NCBI GenBank assembly: GCA_020846515.1
Contig: JADLDX010000518.1
Coordinates: 1 to 5,593 of the forward strand
DNA: 5,593 nucleotides
Reading direction: 5' to 3'
From: Pirellulaceae bacterium
GTDB taxonomy: Bacteria > Planctomycetota > Planctomycetia > Pirellulales > Pirellulaceae
Both the position numbers and the translations under genes were made by a program. Below are positions 1 to 5,593 of the stretch, piece by piece. Under the pieces are notes generated by a model. It was given only the letters and a program-made list of their open reading frames with translations. It searched no databases and was not told the origin of the DNA. Within the stretch, counting starts at the first letter, position 1; each line of letters opens with the position of its first letter.

Positions 1-34
1 TGCGGACTCGCCTGTGCGGCGCATGCACCCTCCC

Positions 35-70
35 CGAAAAAAACAGGCTGCAGTAGCGCCTGTTTTTTCG
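35..70. terminator. Bidirectional intrinsic terminator-like hairpin
   Basis: Positions 38-48 (A-run then CAGGC) pair perfectly with 58-68 (GCCTG then six T) to give an 11-bp stem around a 9-nt loop (49-57). The stem can extend by two more pairs, G36-C69 and C35-G70, if A37 is bulged out. The GC-rich part of the stem is followed by a T-run on the + strand. Because the left arm is an A-run, the minus strand has the same form, so the hairpin could stop transcription from both sides. It would insulate the gene downstream from whatever lies before the window. No transcript evidence is available. Confidence 0.75.
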
Positions 71-90
71 ACCCTCCCCTGTGGGAGGGT
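71..90. repeat. Perfect 8-bp inverted repeat (short GC-rich hairpin)
   Basis: ACCCTCCC at 71-78 is the exact reverse complement of GGGAGGGT at 83-90, with a CTGT loop. It abuts the terminator hairpin with no gap. There is no T-run after it, so it is not a classical terminator by itself. It could be a protein-binding site, a dispersed intergenic palindrome, or an RNA structure at the end of the upstream transcript. A second copy of the left arm (ACCCTCCCC) lies at 27-35, so the right arm has two possible partners. Confidence 0.6.
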
Positions 91-100
91 TAGTCCATAG

Positions 101-128
101 TTCAGACGCATATAAAAACGACTATAAT
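101..128 (+). promoter_or_regulatory. Putative sigma-70 promoter for the FG-GAP gene
   Basis: A perfect TATAAT lies at 123-128. TTCAGA at 101-106 matches the -35 consensus at 4 of 6 positions, and the spacer is 16 bp. Transcription would begin near 134-136, which is after the ATG at 127 but about 40 nt before the ATG at 175. This placement supports 175 as the translation start. Only a weak purine stretch (AGAGA, 164-168) precedes ATG 175 as a possible ribosome binding site. The promoter is a motif-based prediction; a weaker TATAAA lies at 111-116. Confidence 0.5.
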
Positions 129-174
129 GCGCTCAACCTCGCTTCCCCCAACAATTCCTTTTCAGAGATTGATC

Positions 175-2508
175 ATGCGTCTTGCTACTCTTGGATGCCT
201 GTTCGTGTCCTTAGCACTTTCTTACCAGAATGCTCGGGCCGCTGAGCCGGACCTGGTCCGTTTTCAAACTCAAACGTTGTGCGACGAGTATTTCTCAGAG
301 GGGGCTGGGGCGGGCGATCTGAATAACGACGGACATATGGATGTCGTGTATGGTCCCTATTGGTATGCGGGACCGGGCTTCACTGAGAAGCATGAAATCT
401 ATGCTCCTAAACCACAAAATCGGGAGCGTTACGCCGATCATTTTTTTGCCTGGGTTCATGACTTCGATAAAGACGGTCAACAGGATGTCTTTGTCGTCGG
501 TTTCCCCGGCACACCCGCCTACGTGTATCAGAACCCTGGTAAATCGGCCTCTGACAAACATTGGACAAAACACCAAGTCTTCGATTGGGTTTCAAACGAA
601 TCTCCCCAACTGGTCAATATCGTGGGCGACGAAACTCCAGAATTGGTTTGTACACGAGATGGCTTTTTTGGCTACGCAACGATTGACTCGACCGCTGGCC
701 TAAAACCTTGGAAGTTCCAAGCTATATCAGAGCAAGTAGCCGACAAAAAGTTCGGTCACGGTCTGGGTGTGGGCGACATCAACGGCGATGGGCGCATGGA
801 TATCATTCACGCTAAAGGTTGGTTCGAACAACCGGCTAATCTAGACGCTGCCGGCGGTCGTTGGGTGGCTCATGAAGCATCGTTTAGCCCAGCCTATGGC
901 GGCGCCGAAATGTACGCTTACGATGTTGATGGTGACGGCGACCAAGATGTCATCACCAGCCTGGCTGCTCATGATTTTGGACTGGCCTGGTACGAGCAGA
1001 CTCGCCAAGGCGACCAGATTCAGTTCCAACGGCATGACATTATGGGCAGCAAGCCGCTGCACAATAAATATGGTTTAGTCGTCAGCGAACTACACTCCGT
1101 CAACCTGGTCGATATGGATGGTGATGGGCTGAAGGATATTGTCACGGGTAAGACATATTATTCGCATCACAAGCAAAGCCCGGGCTGGGATGCCGGCGCG
1201 GTGGTCGTGTGGTTCAAACTGGTGCGCGCGAAGGATGGCGTTGACTGGGTGCCTTATCGCGCAGCCGATGACACAGGTATCGGTCGCCAACTGGGTGTCT
1301 TCGATCTGAATCGAGACCAGTTACCCGATATTGTCGTCGGTGGTATGAAGGGCTGTAGCGTGATCACGCAAAACCGCCGGAGCGTGGATCAAGCCACCTG
1401 GCAGAAGGCACAACCGGTTGTCTACAAACCGACCAAGGAAGAGTTGGCAGAACAAGCCTTGGCAGAGGAGAAGAAGAAACCGCTGGCTGATCGGCGCGCC
1501 GGTGTGGTGCTTGAGGGTGAGAAGCTAAAGGTACTCTCGGCTAGTTCAGGTTCCGCTTCTGCCCAAGGCATGGGTGGTTTTGCGGCGGACCGTTGGAGCA
1601 ACGATAGCCAGCTCTGGTGGACCGGTGGCAAGCCAGGTGACAAACTGGTCCTGGAGCTACCTGTCGAGAAAGCTGGCAAGTTTGATCTGCTGGTCTCGCT
1701 CACCAAAGCTCGCGATTACGGAATCGTGCAGCTTTGGCTAAACGACAAAAAACTGGGCCAACCCATCGACTTGTACAACGCACCCGAAGTCATCACCACC
1801 GGTTTGATCAACCTGGGACAGCAAGAATTGTCGGCCGGCAATCACCGTTTGACGTTCGAGATCGCCGGTGCCAATGCCGCGGCCAAGCAAGCGTATATGG
1901 TCGGTGTGGATGCTGTGCAACTGGGCATAACTGTCGGCGAGCTACCCAAGAAGACAGATGGCACTTCGCTTAATCTTGATTTCGAAGCCGGCACGTTGGC
2001 CGATTGGACGGCCAGCGGTGATGCCTTTACAGGACAACCGATCGCCGGTGATACCGTTGTAAGACGTCGCAGCGATATGCGGAGTGCCCATCAAGGCAAA
2101 TTTTGGATCGGCACATTCGAGGTGGGTAACGATAAGCCCAAGGGTACGCTGACCTCGGCCGCTTTCAAATTGGAGTTACCCTACGCATCATTCTTGCTCG
2201 GTGGCGGTGAAAACGCTGAAACACGTGTCGAACTGGTCGATAAAGAAAGCGATCGAGTCATCGCGAAATTCTCGGGCCGTAATTCGGAGACAATGCGGCT
2301 GGTGGTTTTGGATCTCAAGGCACATATGGGGCGGGATCTGTTTATTCGGTTGGTCGACAATGCCAGTGGCGGTTGGGGCCACATCAACTTCGATGACTTT
2401 CGTTTGCACGCTCAGCGCCCTGGACCAGTATCACAGAGCGACAATCCCTTGGTGGCAGATGAGTATCCCTTTAAAGGGCAGGCCGCAGGCCGGCCGCGCA
2501 GAGCATGA
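175..2508 (+). CDS. Secreted FG-GAP/VCBS beta-propeller protein with two C-terminal beta-sandwich modules
   Basis: The frame is open from ATG 127 (793 residues), but I choose ATG 175 (777 residues). From there the protein starts directly with a signal peptide: MR, a hydrophobic stretch, then a signal peptidase site near ARA-AEP. A good -10 box also overlaps the earlier ATG. In 127-based numbering, calcium-binding DxNxDG/DxDxDG repeats of FG-GAP type lie at D64, D112, D217, D266, D329 and D393, with a degenerate one near 164-174. This fits a six- or seven-bladed propeller over residues 45-415. A charged helical linker (434-459) leads to a carbohydrate-binding-like sandwich (458-600, containing TKARDYG and LWLNDKKLG) that resembles the C-terminal module of planctomycete DUF2961-type proteins. 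Residues 615-762 (LDFEAGTLADW, GGWGHINFDDF) form a second sandwich common in planctomycete secreted proteins. The protein is probably extracytoplasmic and binds carbohydrate; no catalytic site was recognised. Its end overlaps the next gene by 4 bp (ATGA), and it may be the N-terminal half of one larger protein. Confidence 0.88.
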   Translation: MRLATLGCLFVSLALSYQNARAAEPDLVRFQTQTLCDEYFSEGAGAGDLNNDGHMDVVYGPYWYAGPGFTEKHEIYAPKPQNRERYADHFFAWVHDFDKDGQQDVFVVGFPGTPAYVYQNPGKSASDKHWTKHQVFDWVSNESPQLVNIVGDETPELVCTRDGFFGYATIDSTAGLKPWKFQAISEQVADKKFGHGLGVGDINGDGRMDIIHAKGWFEQPANLDAAGGRWVAHEASFSPAYGGAEMYAYDVDGDGDQDVITSLAAHDFGLAWYEQTRQGDQIQFQRHDIMGSKPLHNKYGLVVSELHSVNLVDMDGDGLKDIVTGKTYYSHHKQSPGWDAGAVVVWFKLVRAKDGVDWVPYRAADDTGIGRQLGVFDLNRDQLPDIVVGGMKGCSVITQNRRSVDQATWQKAQPVVYKPTKEELAEQALAEEKKKPLADRRAGVVLEGEKLKVLSASSGSASAQGMGGFAADRWSNDSQLWWTGGKPGDKLVLELPVEKAGKFDLLVSLTKARDYGIVQLWLNDKKLGQPIDLYNAPEVITTGLINLGQQELSAGNHRLTFEIAGANAAAKQAYMVGVDAVQLGITVGELPKKTDGTSLNLDFEAGTLADWTASGDAFTGQPIAGDTVVRRRSDMRSAHQGKFWIGTFEVGNDKPKGTLTSAAFKLELPYASFLLGGGENAETRVELVDKESDRVIAKFSGRNSETMRLVVLDLKAHMGRDLFIRLVDNASGGWGHINFDDFRLHAQRPGPVSQSDNPLVADEYPFKGQAAGRPRRA
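2475..2508 (+). other. Gene junction: ATGA stop-start overlap and probable frameshift site
   Basis: The upstream frame stops at TGA 2506-2508, while the downstream frame opens at ATG 2505-2507. In the downstream frame the last stop before the ATG is TAA 2472-2474, so the two frames overlap without stops only between 2475 and 2505. Read in the downstream frame, this stretch gives ...RRPAAQS and then MKVPAGF. That is a natural run-in to the conserved start of the PVC dehydrogenase propeller. The upstream frame instead ends in a low-information tail, GRPRRA. A single inserted base (or two removed) here would fuse both frames. The stretch is very GC-rich, with GGCCGC repeated at 2481 and 2492 and the palindrome GGCCGGCC at 2488-2495. 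The alternative is ordinary translational coupling by termination and reinitiation. Confidence 0.6.
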
Positions 2509-5500
2509 AAGTGCCCGCTGGCTTTCGAGTCATTCCCGCCGCGGCCGAGCCGGATGTTAAACAACCGATCGCTATGGCCTTGGATGATCGTGGCCGAGTG
2601 TGGATCGCTGAGGCTTATGAATATCCACGCCGGGCGGCAGGTGAGCAAGGTCGCGATCGCATTTTGATTTTTGAAGATGTCGATGGTGATGGCACTCTGG
2701 AGAACCGCAAGGTATTCGCGGAAGGACTAAACCTGATCAGCGGCATGGAAGTTGGTTTCGGAGGCGTCTGGGTCGGGGCTGCGCCGTATCTGATGTTCCT
2801 GGCTGACGCCAATGGCGATGACGTGGCTGATGGTGAGCCCCAAATCTTGCTTGATGGTTGGGGGTACCAAGACACGCATGAGACTTTGAATACCTTCATC
2901 TGGGGACCAGATGGTTGGTTGTATGGATGTCATGGCGTGTTTACGCATTCGCGAGTTGGCAAACCAGGCTCACCTGATGATCAGCGAACGGCGATCAACG
3001 CAGGTATATGGCGTTATCATCCGACACGTCATCTTTTCGAAGTGTTCGCCCATGGTACCAGCAATCCATGGGGCGTCGACTTTAACGACCATGGTCAGGC
3101 ATTCTTGACGGCTTGCGTTATTCCGCACCTCTATCACATCATCCAAGGCGGACGTTACGAACGGCAGGCTGGCAACCACTTCAATCCTTACACCTACAAC
3201 GACATAAAGACGATTGCGGATCATTTTCATTACTTAGGTGCCAAGCCCCATACTGGTAACGGACGCTCCGATGCCGCTGGCGGTGGCCATGCTCACGCCG
3301 GCGCAATGATCTACTTGGGCGATGCCTGGCCCGCCGAGTATCGCGACAAACTGTTCATGAACAATATTCATGGCCAGCGATTGAATATGGATGTTCCCAA
3401 AGTAAAGGGGTCAGGTTACGTTGGCACTCACGGACCTGACTTTCTATTGACTGGCGATCAGGCTTCGCAGATCCTCAACTTGCGTTACGGACCGGATGGT
3501 CAATGCTGGATGATTGACTGGTATGACATGCAAGCCTGCCACTTAACTGAGGCAGCTCGGCACGATCGCAGCAACGGACGCATTTACAAAATTGTTTATG
3601 GTGCCAACCAGAGTGCAAAAGTTGATCTGAGCCGACTCAGTGACGAACAGTTGGCCGGTTATGTGACACATACCAATGATTGGTATGTTCGACATAGTCG
3701 TCGAGCCTTGCAAGAAAGAGCCGCCAGAGGACCAATCGCTGCCAGTGCGATTGAACAGTTGACCAAAGTGGCGCTCAGCCACCCAGAGGATACTCGACGA
3801 CTGCGCGCGGCCTGGGCGTTGGCCTGTGTGGGCAAACTGAATGTCGCTACGCGTGATCGACTATTGAACGACCAGAGCGCCTACGTACGCGGCTGGGCCA
3901 TTCAGCTCAGTCTAGATCAATCGAGTGATTCATCGCTGGCTGGTCCCCAGTTGGTCAAGCAATTGATCGACTTAGCCAAGCAGGATGCGTCGCCCGTAGT
4001 GCGTTTATATTTGGCATCAGCAGCCGGCCGTCTACCTACGTCCGACCGATGGGACATACTCTCTGGACTGGTGGCCCATGGTACCGACGCCAGTGACCAC
4101 AACTTGCCGTTGATGATTTGGTATGCCGCTGAACCGTTGGCGGAAAGTGATCCCACGCGAGCTCTGGCCTTTGGCATTTCGGCTGGCAAGCATATGCCTA
4201 TCATTCGGGATTACATGCTGCGCCGCGTTGGATCACGTGCCGATGAACAAGCGGTAGCGGTTTTAGTAGACGGTTTAGGCAAGGCAGAGGAAACCGGATT
4301 GCAGTTGTCATTTTTGGAGGCCATTCGTACGTCGCTGACCGGACAGCGACGCGTGGCTCCGCCCCGCAACTGGTCCGTCCTGGCGAATAAGCTAGCCGGT
4401 AGTCCAGATGCCAATGTGAGGCTACAAGCCGAAACGCTGGGGGTTACGTTTGGCGATGAAGCTGCACTAGCGAAGGTGAGAGCTCGAGTGATTGATGGCC
4501 AGGGCGGCGTGGAAAGTCGGCGCGAAAGCCTGGCTGCCCTCTTGGCCGCGAAAGACCCGCAAGTAGGTTCTGTGCTGCGACAGTTGCTTGGCGATGCGGC
4601 TCTCAGGGAACAGGCCCTGGCCGGACTAGCCCAGGTTAATGAACCCGAAAGCACTCCGCTCATTCTGAATCGCTACGCCGAGTTATCTCCCACGGAGAAA
4701 AGAACGGCTCTGGCAACGTTATCAGCACGATCCGATTCGGCGATTGCCATGCTGCAGGCCGTGGAGGGCAAGAAAATTGCCAGTAGTGATCTGTCGGCCG
4801 ACTTGGTTCGTCAACTCCAGTATCTCAACAATCGTGAGGTCAATGCGTTGTTAGGTAAGACTTGGGGTACCGTGCGCGAAACCGCCGCTGACAAGGCAAA
4901 ATTGATCGAGGAATACAAGAAGCTGGTCACGACATCGAAGCTTCGACCCGATCTTGGCCATGGTCGCGCCGTGTTCGCACGCACTTGTCAACAATGTCAT
5001 GCGTTGTTCGGCATCGGCGGCAATGTGGGACCGGATTTAACCGGATCCAATCGGACCAATCTCGACTATGTTCTGAGCAACATTGTTGATCCGAGTGCCG
5101 TTATGGCTAAGGAGTATCAACCGACGGTGGTCTTGACCAACGACGGTCGTGTGATCACCGGAATCGTGCGAGGTGAGGATGACAAGGCATTGAAGTTGCA
5201 GACGGCAACCGCCTTGGAAGTGATACCGAAAAGCGAAATCGAAACCCGCAAGTTGAGTCCGCAGTCGATGATGCCGGATGATCAACTGAAGCAGTTCTCG
5301 CCCGCCGAGGTTTTAGCGCTAGTGGCCTATCTGGGCACTGCAGCTCAAGTGCCAGTGTTGGCAGATGACAAGAATGCCATGAACTTGTTCAACGGCAAGG
5401 ACCTCACGTTCTGGCGAGGCAATGAAGCTCTGTGGTCGGTGGAGAATGGTGAGATTGTTGGTCGTAGCCAAGGTCTGAAGAAGAATGAGTTCTTGATCAG

Positions 5501-5593
5501 CGATATGGCTGCCGCCAACTTTAGCTTGTCGTTTGACGTCAAACTGGTAGGTAACGCCGGCAACAGTGGCGTGCAATTTCGCAGCACACCCCA
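2505..5593 (+). CDS. PVC-type membrane-bound dehydrogenase propeller / HEAT / CxxCH haem / DUF1080 protein, 3' end outside the window
   Basis: The frame stays open for 1029 codons to the window edge. Residues 1-365 are the Pirellula/Verrucomicrobium 'putative membrane-bound dehydrogenase' propeller (TIGR02604 type, related to sugar/sorbosone dehydrogenases). Landmarks are FRVIPAAAEPDV, DDRGRVWIAEA, the calcium-type DVDGDG loop at 58-63, GPDGWLYGCHG, TSNPWGVDFND, GGGHAHAGAMIYLG and RYGPDGQ. Residues about 380-800 are helical and HEAT-like (LRAAWALA, YVRGWAIQLSL, VVRLYLASAAGRL). Residues 815-945 are a PVC-type haem domain (TIGR02603 type) with C828-Q-Q-C831-H832 and a likely axial Met at 922 or 923. 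Residues 959-1029 begin a DUF1080 domain (NLFNGKDL, W.VENGEIVGRS, GNSGVQFRS), cut by the window edge. The family is secreted and thought to oxidise sugars. Oddly, the N-terminus is the first strand of the propeller and there is no signal peptide, which suggests that export depends on fusion to the preceding reading frame. Rhodopirellula relatives are often annotated 'large multifunctional secreted protein'. Enzyme activity is inferred from family. Confidence 0.88.
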   Translation, partial: MKVPAGFRVIPAAAEPDVKQPIAMALDDRGRVWIAEAYEYPRRAAGEQGRDRILIFEDVDGDGTLENRKVFAEGLNLISGMEVGFGGVWVGAAPYLMFLADANGDDVADGEPQILLDGWGYQDTHETLNTFIWGPDGWLYGCHGVFTHSRVGKPGSPDDQRTAINAGIWRYHPTRHLFEVFAHGTSNPWGVDFNDHGQAFLTACVIPHLYHIIQGGRYERQAGNHFNPYTYNDIKTIADHFHYLGAKPHTGNGRSDAAGGGHAHAGAMIYLGDAWPAEYRDKLFMNNIHGQRLNMDVPKVKGSGYVGTHGPDFLLTGDQASQILNLRYGPDGQCWMIDWYDMQACHLTEAARHDRSNGRIYKIVYGANQSAKVDLSRLSDEQLAGYVTHTNDWYVRHSRRALQERAARGPIAASAIEQLTKVALSHPEDTRRLRAAWALACVGKLNVATRDRLLNDQSAYVRGWAIQLSLDQSSDSSLAGPQLVKQLIDLAKQDASPVVRLYLASAAGRLPTSDRWDILSGLVAHGTDASDHNLPLMIWYAAEPLAESDPTRALAFGISAGKHMPIIRDYMLRRVGSRADEQAVAVLVDGLGKAEETGLQLSFLEAIRTSLTGQRRVAPPRNWSVLANKLAGSPDANVRLQAETLGVTFGDEAALAKVRARVIDGQGGVESRRESLAALLAAKDPQVGSVLRQLLGDAALREQALAGLAQVNEPESTPLILNRYAELSPTEKRTALATLSARSDSAIAMLQAVEGKKIASSDLSADLVRQLQYLNNREVNALLGKTWGTVRETAADKAKLIEEYKKLVTTSKLRPDLGHGRAVFARTCQQCHALFGIGGNVGPDLTGSNRTNLDYVLSNIVDPSAVMAKEYQPTVVLTNDGRVITGIVRGEDDKALKLQTATALEVIPKSEIETRKLSPQSMMPDDQLKQFSPAEVLALVAYLGTAAQVPVLADDKNAMNLFNGKDLTFWRGNEALWSVENGEIVGRSQGLKKNEFLISDMAAANFSLSFDVKLVGNAGNSGVQFRSTP

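Noticed and set aside
187..207. Possible lipoprotein signal (TLGC) in the upstream protein
   Set aside because: The residue three before the Cys is Thr rather than Leu, Ile or Val, and the -2 residue is Leu, so the lipobox is not matched. The ARA-AEP cleavage site 15 residues later fits signal peptidase I.
441..447. Run of seven T inside the upstream gene as a possible frameshift point
   Set aside because: FG-GAP motifs continue in the same frame on both sides (D64 and D112 loops), so the frame is intact here.
2467..2478. CCCTTTAAAGGG, a 12-bp palindrome that might act as a programmed -1 slippery site
   Set aside because: In the upstream frame the codons are CCC TTT AAA GGG, which do not fit the X XXY YYZ heptamer. 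A -1 slip here would also run into TAA at 2472-2474. Any shift must occur after 2475.
2201..2560. 119-codon + strand frame crossing the gene junction
   Set aside because: It is in the third frame, unrelated to either family. Its translation has no domain pattern, while both neighbouring frames show strong family motifs up to the junction. It does not bridge the two genes.
2925..2936. GCHG at residues 141-144 of the downstream protein as a second haem site
   Set aside because: There is only one Cys before the His and no CxxCH pattern. The motif belongs to the conserved GWLYGCHGVF stretch of the dehydrogenase propeller.
4211..4663. 150-codon open frame on the minus strand
   Set aside because: It lies wholly inside the HEAT-like part of the downstream gene. 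Its translation is rich in Ser, Arg and Ala with no recognisable motif, as expected for a shadow of a coding strand.

Overview
The window looks like a piece of a planctomycete chromosome, most likely from the Pirellulaceae (Rhodopirellula/Blastopirellula type). The assignment rests on protein families only. The two long reading frames carry a domain set (FG-GAP propeller, Pirellula/Verrucomicrobium-type 'membrane-bound dehydrogenase' propeller, HEAT region, PVC-type CxxCH haem domain, DUF1080) that is characteristic of the Planctomycetes-Verrucomicrobia group. The DNA has moderate GC, and Shine-Dalgarno signals are weak, which is usual for these bacteria.

Layout. Positions 1-126 are non-coding. 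They hold a strong bidirectional terminator-like hairpin (35-70), directly followed by a second perfect hairpin (71-90), and then a sigma-70-like promoter (101-128). The promoter's -10 box overlaps the first possible ATG at 127, so ATG 175 is the better start. Positions 175-2508 encode a secreted FG-GAP/VCBS beta-propeller protein with two C-terminal beta-sandwich modules. Position 2505 to the window edge (5593, no stop reached) encodes a dehydrogenase-like propeller, HEAT-like helices, a c-type haem domain and the beginning of a DUF1080 (3-keto-glycoside hydrolase/lyase) domain. Both genes are on the + strand and no gene is supported on the minus strand.

The main point of interest is the junction. 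The first frame ends in a TGA that overlaps the ATG of the second frame (ATGA, 2505-2508). The second frame has no signal peptide although its CxxCH motif requires haem attachment outside the cytoplasm. The residues encoded just upstream of its ATG in the same frame (PAAQS) read naturally into the conserved start of the dehydrogenase domain. The simplest reading is that the two frames are, or recently were, one very large secreted multidomain protein, split by a 1-base deletion (or equivalent +2/-1 change) in the GC-rich stretch 2475-2504. This could be a real mutation, a sequencing error, or a genuine coupled two-gene arrangement.

Functionally, the combination suggests an extracytoplasmic oxidative carbohydrate-degrading machine. 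The propeller would oxidise a sugar, the haem domain would take the electrons, the DUF1080 domain would cleave a 3-keto-glycoside, and the sandwich modules would bind substrate. This is inferred from domain content and is not demonstrated.
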